Below, piece by piece: positions 1-10,661 of a DNA stretch of 64,000 nucleotides. Source of the DNA: Osmia lignaria lignaria (taxonomy: Eukaryota > Arthropoda > Insecta > Hymenoptera > Megachilidae). The stretch is taken from the NCBI RefSeq assembly GCF_051020975.1, contig NC_135038.1, positions 1,486,001-1,550,000 on the forward strand, in the 5' to 3' direction. The translations under genes and the position numbers were made by a program. The notes below the pieces were generated by a model. The model did no database searches and was not told the origin of the DNA. It worked only from the letters and a program-made list of their open reading frames with translations. Every line of letters starts with the position of its first letter. Position 1 is the stretch's first letter.

Positions 1-882
1 CGGCTGGAGGACCCAAACGGCATTCTGACTCCGGGGGGGCTGGTCTGGTTCACAGACGGTTCCAAGACCGGATCCGGCACAGGAGTCGGGATTGCGGGAG
101 AGAGCCCGAGGGTTGAAATAACCCACAAGCTGGGCCACCACGTTACGGTCTTCCAAGCAGAAGTGTTTGCCATCTGGGCCTGCGCCAAATACAATTTGGA
201 AAGGGCCCACTCAGGCAAACACATCTACATTTGCAGTGTTAGCCTGGCCGCGCTCAGAGCCCTCCACAAAGTGGAAATTGGGTCGAAGCTAGTCAGGGAC
301 TGTACACTGACTTTAAGACAGCTAACTCTGAACAACAGAGTTAAGCTGGTATGGGTACCAGGTCACGCTGGTATCCCAGGCAACGAGAGGGCTAACGAAC
401 TGGCATGACTGGAGGCGACAAGCTCCCAGCCATACCATGAGTACCCCATTGGTGTCTCAACCTACGCGTTGAAAGGCCTGGCTAAGGACTGGTTAAATCA
501 GGAATTCACCAGGATCTGGCACAACGCAAACGGCATGAGACACACGAGGGCCCTACTTGAGGGACCGTCACAGAAGCTGGGTGATACCTTAATTCACCTG
601 GACAGGGCGCAACTGCGCATGCTCGTAGGCCTAGTGACAGGACACTGGTATACGAGGAAACACCTCGTGCGCATGGGACTCATTGAGGAGTCGACATGCC
701 CGAGGTGCGAGGAGGAGGACGAAACACCTCTCCACGTACTCCTAAGATGCAGGGAACTAAGGGCTCTAAGAGGATCAATCCTGGGGACTTTGGAACCCTC
801 ATCTTTAAGCATCTCGGCTGGCCTGGTGCCGACGCTTCTAAAGCTTGCAACAGACGCCCAGCTGCCAAGGCGCAGCCAGTAA
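1..882 (+). pseudogene. Non-LTR retrotransposon ORF2, 3' end (RNase H + CCHC), decayed
   Basis: Frame 1 from base 1 reads an RNase H domain: FTDGSK (first catalytic Asp), a Glu in FQAEVFAIWA, and the closing VWVPGHAGIPGNERANELA motif. A TGA at 406-408 interrupts it. The frame then reopens into a C-terminal region with a CCHC knuckle, CPRCEEEDETPLHVLLRC (about 694-747). In a live element this is the tail of the reverse transcriptase polyprotein, where RNase H removes the RNA template. An RNase H after the RT is seen in I, LOA and R1-like groups; the RT itself lies left of the window, so the clade is not settled. The stop shows the copy is dead. Confidence 0.85.
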
Positions 883-973
883 TGGAGGCTGCCTAGCGGC
901 CCGGGTACAATGGTCCCCAAGGACTGAGTGCCCGGCTAGCCTCGACTTGGCATAATAATACTAATAATAATCT
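883..973 (+). repeat. 3' UTR and (TAA)n-like tail of the non-LTR element
   Basis: After the ORF2 stop there is a GC-rich 3' UTR of about 65 bases, then a short TAATAATAC-type tail from about 951 to 973, where composition changes abruptly to AT-rich. Short simple-repeat tails of this sort mark the 3' ends of several non-LTR clades. The exact junction is an estimate. Confidence 0.5.
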
Positions 974-1036
974 AAGAGTAATAATTATCTTATTTTATTA
1001 GTGACTAGAGACATCACTTTTACAAAATCAAAAACA

Positions 1037-2196
1037 ATGGCTAGTGTATTAACCATGAAAAGGAATATTAAAGCCTTTGATGGTGAAAAATATAGCATCT
1101 GGAAATTCAGGATCCGAAGACTCTTAATCGAGATATATACGTGATCGACAATCCGATTCCAGATGAATTAAGTGCGGAGTGGGTTCAAGCCGACAGAATC
1201 GCTAGAAACAATATAATCGAGTATTTATCTGACTCATGCCTGAGCTTCGCTCAAACGGACAATAGTGCGCGACAAATTTTAAAAAGTTTAGACGCGATTT
1301 ATGAGCGGAAAAGTATTGCTACCCAGTTAGCACTAAAGAAAAAATTATTAGGGCTCAAATTACACGGTGACTTAACATTAATAAAACATTTTAAAGTTTT
1401 CGATGAGTTAATCACGGAATTAACAGCTGCGGGTGCCAAATTAGAGGAGAGCGATAAAATGGCACATTTGCTATTAACATTACCTTCCTCTTATGACGGG
1501 GTAATAACCGCGATCGAAACGCTTACCGAGGACAATTTGACGTTAGCATTCGTGAAAACAAGACTATTAAATCACGAAGTAAAGCTTACAAGTGAAGGTC
1601 GCGATACAAACTTGAAAGTGCTGAGTGTCGAAAATAAGAATAAAGAAACAAAGAAGCATAATTCAAAAGCTTCGAAGCAAGGAGGCCAACGATATTATCA
1701 TAAAAATAAGGGACATTCATCAAAGGTCAGTGGACCATATATCAAAAGGTGCCACCATTGTGGCAAGACAAATCATTTGCAAAAGGACTGCTACTATTAC
1801 AAAAGGCAGCAGAAGAATTCAATTGCTGAAAATAGAACAGTTCAAACGGATGAAGTTGCACAACCCTCTACGTCTGCTGGCAATTATAATACGTCCAGCT
1901 TTGCATTTATGGTGGCAGAATATCAGCAGAAGGAAATTAATCACCAAGACAAGATAATGTTAGTCTTGGATTCTGGTGCATCGGATCATCTGACAAATAG
2001 GAAAGATGTAGCAGAAAATTTCCAGGCATTATCCGTACCTGTAAAACTTGCCGTGGCGAAGAGCGGTACATTCATCCAGGCGACAAAGAAAGGAGACCTA
2101 AGGATTCTTACAAATATGGGAGTTCTTGAAAACGTTTACTACTGCCCAGATGTTTCATACAATTTGCTGTCTGTCCGATTCAACAGGCAGGAATGA
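1037..2196 (+). pseudogene. Copia gag and protease
   Basis: A start at 1037 opens a gag N-terminus with FDGEKYSIWKFRIR; the frame breaks at about 1133-1141 and continues as a 350-residue stretch. That stretch holds a copia gag (UBN2-type) domain, the CCHC knuckle CHHCGKTNHLQKDC (about 1750-1790), and the aspartic protease site LVLDSGASDHLTN (about 1960-2000). Gag packages the RNA and the protease cuts the polyprotein. A second frame break at 2193 separates it from the integrase part. Confidence 0.88.
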
Positions 2197-3485
2197 CCGT
2201 GACATTCGATGACCAAGGGGTAAAGATAAATAGAAACGAACAAACTATAATGACAGGTAAGGTCATAAATAATTTAACTGGCATGGAATTTAGAATAAAT
2301 TCAAATTTAAAAGATCACGTTGTTCAAGCAGTTAGTGCTGAACAAGGTGACTATGATTTATGGCATCAGCGATTAGGGCATATTGGTAAAAATAAATTTT
2401 TAGAATTAAAAAGTAAAGAAATGTTTGTGGAGACAAAACAAATAGAAAATGTAGAAGCAAACAATAATTTATGTGAATCTTGTATTAATGGAAAACAAGC
2501 GCGACTACCATTTAGAAAAGCGAAAGATAAAAGTCACGTAAGACGACCACTATTTATAGCGCATACAGATGTTTGTGGTCCAATCACTCCTACTACAATT
2601 AATGATAAAAATTACTTTGTACTCTTTGTTGATGAGTACACCCATTATTGCGTAACTTATTTAATTGCCCGTAAATCGGATGTTTTTAATGTCTTCCGAG
2701 ACTATGTCGCAAAATGCGAAACTCATTTTAATTTAAAATTGGTAAATTTATACTGCGATAATGGTAGGGAGTATTTGTCTAATGAAATGAAAGATTATTG
2801 TGTTGAGAAAGGTATAAGCTACCACTTAACAGTTCCACGCACTCCACAACTAAATGGTGTGTCCGAACGTATGGTAAGGACAATAACAGAAAGGGCTCGG
2901 GCTATGGTAGCTGGAGCTAGTTTAGAAAAAGTTTTCTGGGGGGAAGCTGTTCTAACAGCTACATATTTAATTAATTTAACCCCAACAAAAGCTTTGAAGA
3001 AATCAAAAATACCATTTGAAATGTGGCACAATAAAAAGCCTCAATTGAAATATTTAAGAGTTTTCGGATCAACTGTATATGTTCATAATAAAACCAGAGA
3101 ATCGAAATTTGAAATTAAATCCTGGAAGGGCATACTAGTTGGATACGAAATGAACGGTTACAAGGTGTGGAATGCTAGAACTGGTAAGTTTGATGTGGTG
3201 AGAGACGTAATAACAGATGAAACTAATTTTTTAGTTTCAAGACCAGTTATGGTACGATCTGAAACTGATATATCTAAATCAGTAAGCTCTCAGAAATCTA
3301 ATAGTAATAAATTAGATACAACCGCATTAAAGGTAATCGAAATTAATGAAAATACTGAATTAAGTTCTGAACTTAATAAATCTGTGATAGAAACAGATAC
3401 ACATGTTACGTTGCGCGACGCGAGGCGAGCGCGCAATGTAAAAGAAGAAAAGATTAAAAGATCTTTCTTTAATTCTGGGCAATGA
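2193..3485 (+). pseudogene. Copia integrase region
   Basis: The segment starts 4 bases inside the previous frame. It carries a GAG-pre-integrase zinc region (DLWHQRLGHIGKNKF ... CESCINGKQ), then the DDE integrase core: HTDVCGPI (first Asp), YCDNGREYLS (second Asp) and TPQLNGVSERMVRTI (Glu). Downstream is the usual copia C-terminal region. It ends at a TGA in a GC-rich patch (3408-3440) with a self-complementary TTGCGCG/CGCGCAA pair, close to where the foreign insert begins. Confidence 0.88.
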
Positions 3486-3867
3486 GAAAGGTATCGCTGC
3501 CACCAGTTCTGACCGCGTATGACGCGTTAGCGTCCTCTACGGTAAGAACAAATTAAAAGACGGAAATTTAGATGTTAGTTTATTTCTGTTGGGTTCGTCA
3601 GTGTTCTGGATCCCATACGGGTCCCTCCTTGAAACGCTATGTTGGTGTGCGTAGATTTGAAATGATAAAGGTGATTGAAAGAAACGATTAAACTGGTTAG
3701 TGTGCAAAAGAAAATAAATTTAATTTGAAGAAACTATTGAAGCTAACACAAAGTGAATTCCAAATGTCTATTGAAATAATATTGATAACTTCTGTTAAAT
3801 ACTGATAAGTACTGTTAAATGAATTCAAATTGGAACAATACTGATTAACAAGGGCAAAGATGCTTAA

Positions 3868-4590
3868 GGGGCTATACCAGTGTAACACTTTTGAAAAATC
3901 GATTTTTTTCTTTTGCATTTTGTGAAAGTCTATACTCCCTAGAATATCATATTAAAATTTTAAGGTCGAATCTCAAATAGTTTAGGAATGGCAACGTTCT
4001 AAAGAGTAACTGCTGGCATGTCAGAAACGCACTTACCGCCGATGGATGGCGTTCTTCTCAAAACGGTATTTCTCAAATTTGCTGCAGCTCTAACTCGAAT
4101 ACAAATTATTGCATCGATTCGAAACTTTTTCAGCGTGTTCAGTACATGTTTTGCCATGCCATGAACTAGGATTTTTTTGATTGGATGAAAAATGCCAATT
4201 TGGCATTAAAAAAACTACGATCTTTTTAGGCTAAATTCCAAACTTTTCTTCAAAACTTCGCCATTTCGTCAGATTTTGATATTTTTCAAAAATCCTAGTT
4301 CATGGTACGGAGAATACCTTCTAGTTTAACAGCGTCTTTGTCATTTTTCATTTTAAGCACACAGACGGCGGCAATCACTGCAGCAGTGGAGCAACTTTTT
4401 TTTTTGGAGCCCTGGAAGATAGCGTATAAGTCGCTTGTTATTTATTATTTTTGTACTAAAAAGTTATTATAGATATGCGACTTGTAACTAAATACATCCC
4501 TAAAGTTTAAAAACATTTGATGTAATATTTCTTTTAAAAAAAATTCTCGAAAATCACCTAATTTTAGAGCAGTCACACTGGTATAGCCCC
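3868..4590. mobile_element. MITE with TTAA target duplication
   Basis: The ends are inverted repeats: GGGGCTATACCAGTG at 3868 and CACTGGTATAGCCCC ending at 4590. TTAA flanks both sides (3864-3867 and 4591-4594). The 723-bp body has no coding frame; an internal inverted pair (CCATGAACTAGGATTT at 4159 and its complement ending near 4305) adds fold-back structure. TTAA duplications are made by piggyBac and Kolobok transposases; termini starting GGGG do not decide between them. Confidence 0.85.
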
Positions 4591-4756
4591 TTAACCTACT
4601 TTATAAATGTGATTTGATCACAAAAGTATTTTTCCTTTGATTCCCAAGAAGCTTTGCAATATAATTTTAATCGGATTGTAGTTTGAAGTTTTACATTAGA
4701 CGACTGGCTCGATCAAATAGAAATATGAAAAGTTGGCGGTGTCTATCCGCGAGGAA

Positions 4757-4808
4757 ACGACCTGAATGAAGAGACTCTTACAACCCCCGAAAAGGCTTTA
4801 CAGGTCGT
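4757..4808 (-). other. Hairpin H1 of stem-loop element
   Basis: An 8-bp perfect stem, ACGACCTG (4757-4764) with CAGGTCGT (4801-4808), closes a 36-nt loop. On the minus strand the loop has a small GC hairpin followed by GTAAGAGTCTCTTCA, matching the loops of H2-H5. It lies at the position of H8 in the other copy. Confidence 0.6.
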
Positions 4809-4924
4809 CCCTGATAAAATCTTAAAATCGAAGCAATCGTCTCACAAAAAACTCGCGATAGTTGAAAACGGAAAAATATGTAAAATGTATAATATACGAT
4901 TCGGTACCTGAACGTGAAACAAGA

Positions 4925-4971
4925 CGATCTAAAATGAACAGACTCTCATAACCCGTAGGCATAATAGATCG
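4925..4971 (-). other. Hairpin H2 of stem-loop element
   Basis: CGATCTA (4925-4931) pairs with TAGATCG (4965-4971) around a 33-nt loop. In minus sense the stem extends as AAACGGGCGATCTA against TAGATCG-T-CTTGTTT. Two G.U pairs there replace the G-C pairs of its positional partner H7 (40734-40791), which has the same stem but a different loop. Confidence 0.6.
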
Positions 4972-6405
4972 CCCGTTTTCCCTTGTTGAAAATCGATTAT
5001 AATGCCGTGCTCGACAAATTAGTACTGAACAGGCTTACCGTGAGAATGTAGAGTGCAATATAGGATAAGAATCGCTTTGAGAGTTCGTTGTGAGATCATT
5101 AAATATCGCTGTGAGACCTGGAACACCAAGAGAGATGATAGGAATGTTGTTGCACTTCCACTTGTCGCGCGCGCGTTGGCCGATTGTACTGCGATTACCA
5201 AGACGTTCACAAAGACGATTACAATATTTGAAAAATTGAATAGTTAAACGCGATGAATTTAGTACGAGAAATTATACGCGATCAAACGGATTAAAAGAAA
5301 GAGAAAAGATAGAGGTTTAATAGTATGAAAAGATTTAACGTGCGCGTCTCTGAGTCCTTGCCGTGTATCCGGAATTTCACCCTCGCGACACTCTGCCTAT
5401 GATTAGGTCTTGCCGCGCAGCTAAATTACACGAAGTACAAATCAGCAACTCTATCTCTAGACGCACGGGCTCCCGTCACGACTTACTCGATTGTTCGACG
5501 AAGAGTGATCAGAATCGATCGCGATCCTAGCCAAAAGGGCCCGTCGCGAGGACGATGTCCTGCGTGGGGACATCTCGACAAATCATAGCGCGTGACGACG
5601 GCCCGTCGCGTGCGTCGCTATTGGCTAAGGGCGCGTGCTAGCCAAATTCCTCTAGATCATACTTTCTCTCTCTTCTGGTGTTCCATCTCTGTCTAACGGC
5701 TTTTCGGTGTTTCTACGCCGTAGAATTTCTGGAATGTTCTATTCTCATCAATAATTTCATTATTAGATATAAAATGATACAATTATCAATCTAATAGTTT
5801 AAATCTGAACTATTGAACTATAAATATGTAAATAATTATAAATATGAATTATAATGTTGTACTATTATGCTTGAGTAATGAACCAGCAATCACGAGATTT
5901 CCTAATTAACAATTGGCTTTTTCATAATCATTTATATGATGCAATACGAATTGCGCTGGTACACACGTTGTGAGAATTACAATAGCAACCGCTGTTTAAA
6001 TGCAGTCTTCAGTTATTTAATATTTCCGTAGTCTTTACTTATTAATCGAATATTCGTTGTTACGTTTGTAGCGAAATTCGTTCGAGAACATTCTTGCTAT
6101 TTGAAATTTACCATTGGGTCTTAGTTTCAGGCAAATTCTCGGAATTCGATACAAAGACTTTTATTGCCCCGTTGGACCCTTCGCCTCTAAACAGTCCTCG
6201 AACGCTTGCTAACGCTCGCTTGTGAGGGTTCTCATTCCTCACTTTTTCATTCAAACAAATATTCAAATCGCTAGGTTATCTCGCGCTTTCATTTCAGCAT
6301 TCAATTTCATACGTACGATCGGGTTAGGGGCCGACTGGCGCCTACGCGTGAAAAAAGAGGAGAGTATTGAATGAAAATCTATAAGATAATTGATCTTTAC
6401 GCTTT

Positions 6406-6459
6406 TGCGCAGTTAACCTGAGGAGACCCCTATAATGCGAAGCACTGGCTAACTGCGCA
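6406..6459 (-). other. Hairpin H3 of stem-loop element
   Basis: A 10-bp perfect stem, TGCGCAGTTA (6406-6415) with TAACTGCGCA (6450-6459), encloses 34 nt. Further out, AGGAGAG (6358-6364) faces CTCTCCT (6480-6486), giving a nested outer arm. H6 at 38.48 kb has the same stem and the same nested AGGAGAG/CTCTCCT arm. Confidence 0.6.
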
Positions 6460-6649
6460 GCGAACGCTGTTTACTATACCTCTCCTTGGTCGAAACCGAG
6501 TTTTTCTATCTCGAATTCTGTTACTACGCAGTTGAGCACGACGATAGTTTCAAGGAGGGGTAATAACTAAAGAAAAGAACTGAGAAATGAAAAGAGAATT
6601 AAAGGATAGAAAAGACACAAGTAGAATAATTATAAACTCAAACTCTTTC

Positions 6650-6709
6650 CTGTGCATTTCCCACATGAAGAAGACTCTCACAACCCGAAGGCTTGATGGG
6701 AAAGCACAG
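6650..6709 (-). other. Hairpin H4 of stem-loop element
   Basis: CTGTGC-A-TTTCCCA (6650-6663) pairs with TGGGAAAGCACAG (6697-6709), 13 bp with one bulged A. The 33-nt loop reads GCCTTCGGGTTGTGAGAGTC in minus sense, almost identical to the H5 loop although the stems are unrelated. Confidence 0.6.
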
Positions 6710-6751
6710 AGTCGAGAAGAAAATTGAAATAATGTAGAAGTGATTTATCCC

Positions 6752-6812
6752 CCTCACGCCCCTTACATGAGGAGACCCCTACAACCCGAAGGCTTGATAA
6801 GGGAACGTGAGG
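6752..6812 (-). other. Hairpin H5 of stem-loop element
   Basis: CCTCACG-C-CCCTTA (6752-6765) pairs with TAAGGG-AA-CGTGAGG (6798-6812): 6 bp, a small internal loop, then 7 bp. The 32-nt loop in minus sense holds AGCC-TTCG-GGTT, a stem that closes only with a G.U pair on that strand, followed by GTAGGGGTCTCC. Confidence 0.6.
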
Positions 6813-6867
6813 TGGACAAATTTGTAAAATTTTCCAGACGTGACACACACAATGAATCTTATAATAA

Positions 6868-8533
6868 TAGTAGTAATAACAATAATAATAATGGAAAAAG
6901 ACAAATGTCTCCCGAATTAAGGAGGAGTGAGAGGATCAAACATCGTCCATCTGTTTCTTACGATGAAAGTGAAATGCCAGATGATTATCTTTTGTCTGCC
7001 CAATCCATAGTTTGTGAAATTCCTAAGTCATATCATGAAATTGAAAATAGGGATGATAAAATTAAATGACAACAGGTTATTCTCTTTTGATTAACAGTAC
7101 ATGGACTGTAGTACCAAAGCCTGATAATAAAAATATTGTTGATTGTAAGTGGATGTTTGCACTAAAAAATGATGAATATGAAAATCCATTAAAATATAAA
7201 GCTCGTCTTGTTGCACGAGGTTTCAGTCAACAATATCTAATAGACTATAATGAAACATTTGCACCTGTTGCAAGAATTTCAAGCTTTAGATTTATTCTGG
7301 CATTTGCTAATCAGTTTGATTTATTAGTACATCATATGGATGTAAAGACAGCCTTTCTAAATGGTACGTTGAAAGAAGAAATTTATATGAGAATTCCTGA
7401 AGGAATTAAAAGTAGCAAAAATAAAGTATGTAGATTAAATAAAGCATTGTATGGACTCAAACAAGCAGCAAGTTTGAAGTTTTTGAACAAGCGCTTAAAG
7501 AAAAAGGATTTAAAAATTCTTCTGTTGACAGATGCATTTACATGTTAGACAATGGATGTATCTCGAAACATACATGTTGTACTTTATGTAGACGATTTAG
7601 TAATAGCTACTGCTGATATTGAAGTAATGAATAGTTTCAAAAATTATATGAAAAGTAAATTTTGCATGAAAGATTTAAAAGATATAAGACTTTTCTTAGG
7701 AATTAAAATTGAAAGAAAAGGAAATGAAATATGCATGGATCAAAGCGCATATATTAAAACAATTTTAGAAAAGTTTAATATGTCAGATTGTAAGGCAGTT
7801 AGTGCGCCCCTCGAAAATAAATTAGATTATACGGCATTGAATTCCGATGAGGAATATGAGGCTCCTTGCCGAAACCTTATTGGATGTTTGATGTACGTGA
7901 TGCTGTGCACCAGACCTGATCTGACCACAGCTGTAAATATATTGAGTAGATATCTAACAAAGAATAATAAAGAACTTTGGCAATGTTTAAAGCGGGTACT
8001 TAGATATCTTAAAGGATCCATGCATATAAAATTGACCTATATCAGAGGTGATTATAATGATCTTCTATGTGGTTATGTTGATTCTGATTGAGGAGGAAGT
8101 GATAGTAATGATAGAAAGAATACCACAGGCTATTTGTTTAAATTATTTGAACGATGTACAATATGCTGGTCTACTAAGAGACAAACATCGGTAGCTGCTT
8201 CATCTACGGAAGCTGAGTACAGGGCTCTCTTTGAAGCAGTTAGAGAGGCATTGTGGTTACGCTCATTGGCCAAAACTATTCAAATAAATATTTCCGAACC
8301 AATCACAATATATGAGGATAATAATGGATGTATCAGTATTGCAAATAATCCAACAAACCACAAAAGATCAAAACATATTGATATTAAATATCATTTTTCC
8401 AGGGAACAAGTGGAAAATAATATAATTAAATTGAAATATGTTCCAACAGGTCACTAACTGGCTGACATGTTAACCAAACCGCTACCGGCCATAAGATTTC
8501 TACAGCTCAGCGATGGGATGGGCTTAAAATAAA
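6868..8533 (+). pseudogene. Copia reverse transcriptase and RNase H
   Basis: Copia sequence resumes with SERIKHRPSVSYDESEMPDDY. Then come the RT motifs YKARLVARGF, HHMDVKTAFLNG, ALYGLKQAA and LYVDDLVIA (the YVDD active site, about 7577-7605). RNase H follows, with DSD, SSTEAEYRAL and the C-terminal LADMLTKPLP. Breaks seen: a frame change at about 7066, another after LKQAA with a stop at 7546-7548, a TGA at 8089-8091 inside the RNase H DSDW-type motif, and a TAA at 8455-8457. It cannot make a working polymerase. Confidence 0.9.
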
Positions 8534-8730
8534 ACTATTATAAAAAATATATAAAAATTTTCTTAGATTTAAATATATATAACCTAGTATTATTAATGGT
8601 CTAATCAGGTTTTCCTGGGTTTCCCTGATTCTTTGCAACAAATGTTGGGCCATATGTAGTTCCCAGGGAAAACGAAGAAGGATAGTCTTTATTGTTGTTT
8701 AAATACAGCCGATTCATTTTTGAGGAGGCG

Positions 8731-9063
8731 TGTTGGAATAATATTATAATCTTTGGATACAAAAACAAATCTCTATGTTGAGGGACACTGACCATTAGAC
8801 AAAGGCCTAGCTCTGTCACCAGAGTCGATGGGTTTCGAGCCGTACTAAACCTAAGGGTCTGACTTGGTAATAAACACATTGAAAGGCCCGAGGCCGTTAT
8901 TTTTCTTTCTGAAAGTGGGCGCCAGTTTTCTGCATGCATTTGCAGGAGGTTTCATTCCTTGCTCGTTCACAGAACAGTAAAGACGTTCTTCCAAGCTTTT
9001 AAAATAAATATCGAGTTTAATAGAATTGCTGAGTTTTATTAATATTATCCTATATTCCATTAA
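8731..9063 (+). repeat. Copia 3' LTR (partial, interrupted)
   Basis: The sequence after the polypurine tract TGAGGAGGCG starts with TGTTGGAATAATATT, a typical copia LTR start. It runs to at least 9063, where a TA-flanked transposon was inserted; remaining LTR sequence probably continues from 10339 until reverse-transcriptase-like sequence begins near 10360-10390. The CA end of the LTR and a target duplication could not be identified. Confidence 0.65.
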
Positions 9064-9065
9064 TA

Positions 9066-10338
9066 ACTGTAATTCGTTGGTGCCCGTTTTTCACTTTGAG
9101 GGAGACATCAACCCTTTTATCCGAACCGCCCTTTCTATATACGTGTTTATAAATCGTAAACAACAAAAGATATAAAAAAATAGTTGAAATAAAAGTTATA
9201 CCGTTTCTTGAGGTCTATAAAGCTGCGTGTAAGTTTTTTTTTTAAATCATCCTTTTTGCAAAATTGAATTCCTCCTTTCCCCTCCGTTTTGAAAAACTTT
9301 ACTTTTTTTTCAATGAATAAAAGCGCCTATTTATTATGAATTCAACGATGTATTACAGTGTATAGTTGTTTTAATTATTCCGATGGAATTTTTGATTTAA
9401 GTTGTTTGATTTGTCTGTATTGACCGCTAACTCGACTTATAGTACTTGCGACGTTGATAAAACCTATATACGTTTTACAAGATATTTGCGTTTAGATAAA
9501 ATCGCAATAGCAAGCTATTTATTGTAGGCGTATGATATTTTTTAATAAGATAAACATGTTATTCCCGAAACAGGTTCGAAAATTCGGATTTTACTCTTTC
9601 GATGTTTCGTGATGCTCTTGAAAGAGGATCCATAGTCCATGATATTGATATTCGAAAATGGGCGTTAGAAGCAAAAGAACATTGATTTGCCAACATTTAA
9701 ATCAGGAAAGTGGTGGATATTTAAATTTAAAAAACTGCATGGAATAGTTTCGCGTAAAATAACAAAATTTGTAACTTACCGGGAACGTAAAAATTCTCAA
9801 GAAATAGGTACAGTTATCGATAATGTTATTCAAGTTGTGAAACCGAATATTAATAGTTATAGTATAGAAAATGTATTTAATTCGGACGAAAGTGGTTTTA
9901 ATTTAGATCTTCATTCTAGCCAAACGCTAGCTGCAAAGGGATCAAAAACCATTGAAGCTGTCGTACAGTCCATATCATCAATCACTCATAGTTATACCAT
10001 ACAACCTACTGTATCTGCAAATGGAAAATTGCTTTCACCCCTTTACATAATTTTAAAAGAACCAAGCGGACAGTTCGAACCAAGAGTAAAAGAAAGTTTA
10101 TTCAATGCTCCAAATGTTCATGTTTCTGCTTCAAAATCTGGCAAATTAACTTCAGTGCACTTTAAAACTTGGCTTACTGAAATATTTTTAACAAACGTGG
10201 AATCATAACTTTTATTTCATTTCTTTTTTTATATCTTTTGTTGTTTACTATTTATAAGCACGTATATAGAAAGGGCGGTTCGGATCAAAGGGTTGATATC
10301 TCCCTCAAAGTGAAAAACGGTCACCAACGAATTACAGT
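9066..10338. mobile_element. Pogo/Tigger-like DNA transposon with long TIRs, TA target
   Basis: About 130-bp terminal inverted repeats start ACTGTAATTCGTTGGTG at 9066 and end with the complement at 10338, each bordered by TA (9064-9065 and 10339-10340). TA duplication plus the enclosed transposase remnant indicate the Tc1/mariner-pogo superfamily. It sits inside the copia 3' LTR, so it is younger than that element. Confidence 0.85.
9687..10208 (+). pseudogene. Pogo-like transposase fragment
   Basis: A 173-residue fragment with RKITKFVT, then FNSDESGFN (likely first catalytic Asp region) and SGKLTSVHFKTWL. This layout is that of a pogo/Tigger-type DDE transposase. The N-terminal DNA-binding domain is mostly missing and the frame stops at 10206-10208, before the rest of the DDE triad, so it is truncated and inactive. 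Confidence 0.7.
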
Positions 10339-10359
10339 TATCTTCATAAACAGGTCTAA

Positions 10360-10598
10360 TAAATATTTATGCAAAGTTTCATCAAAATCGGAGTGTATCG
10401 GTCCCCGATGTTCCCTTGTAAGTACGTGCCGTCGGGCATTTCGATGCTAAGCAGGCTGTTGTACAAGACGTTCCAGAGATCAGGACCCAGCACGGACCCT
10501 TGCACTGCCCCGGCTGAGACCGCGCACTTTCTCGGAACCTTTTCTGTTTCGTACGTAAGCCAGCGATCGCGGAGATAATCGCTGAATATGGCCAACAA
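10360..10598 (-). pseudogene. R1-like reverse transcriptase fragment
   Basis: Minus-strand translation gives DYLRDRWLTYETE and GAVQGSVLGPDLWNVLYNSL, homologous to the region around GAAQGSVLGPDLWNVIYDSL at 13.8 kb but clearly diverged. It covers only the part just before the FADD active site. It lies on the other side of the satellite array from its relative and is on the same strand. Confidence 0.8.
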
Positions 10599-10618
10599 AT
10601 AGCAGGGACCTCGAAAAC

Positions 10619-10661
10619 GCTATTGTTATTGTTATTGTTATTGTTGTTATTGTTGTCGTTG
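10619..10661. repeat. TTATTG microsatellite
   Basis: About seven degenerate units of TTATTG/TTGTTG lead directly into the 7-bp satellite. The two arrays share T-rich sense, suggesting the larger array grew by slippage from this end. Confidence 0.8.

Larger units (their letters stand above)
3486..6830 (-). repeat. Stem-loop-rich non-coding element, copy 1 (sense = minus)
   Basis: About 3.3 kb with no believable coding frame separates copia integrase from copia RT. Minus-sense sequence here aligns patchily with plus-sense 38.2-40.9 kb, for example the reverse complement of 5460-5510 with 40260-40320, of 5270-5340 with 40430-40520, and of 6340-6560 with 38370-38580. It contains five hairpins (listed separately) with long unique stems and similar 32-36 nt loops. 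A TTAA-flanked MITE interrupts it. Read on the minus strand, a GGTGGCAGCGATACC string near 3493-3507 resembles a primer-binding region, so it could be a long LTR or leader of a retrotransposon. Boundaries are approximate. Confidence 0.6.
1037..9063 (+). mobile_element. Ty1/copia LTR retrotransposon, decayed and split
   Basis: Gag, protease, integrase, reverse transcriptase and RNase H follow in the copia order (integrase before RT) on the + strand. No 5' LTR is visible before the gag start at 1037. A purine-rich tract (TGAGGAGGCG, 8721-8730) precedes a 3' LTR beginning TGTTGGAATA at 8731. The coding part is interrupted at about 3486-6867 by unrelated DNA, and the LTR is cut by a pogo-like element at 9066. 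Several stops and frameshifts show it is inactive. Confidence 0.9.

Noticed and set aside
5019..5247. Short overlapping frames on both strands in the stem-loop element
   Set aside because: No similarity to proteins, not conserved in the second copy of the element.
4757..6812. The hairpins as hammerhead ribozymes
   Set aside because: I looked for the CUGAUGA and GAAA core next to the stems and did not find them in a workable arrangement.
4757..6812. The regularly spaced similar loops as a CRISPR array
   Set aside because: Spacing is irregular (100-1500 bp), the DNA is insect nuclear, and stems rather than spacers differ.
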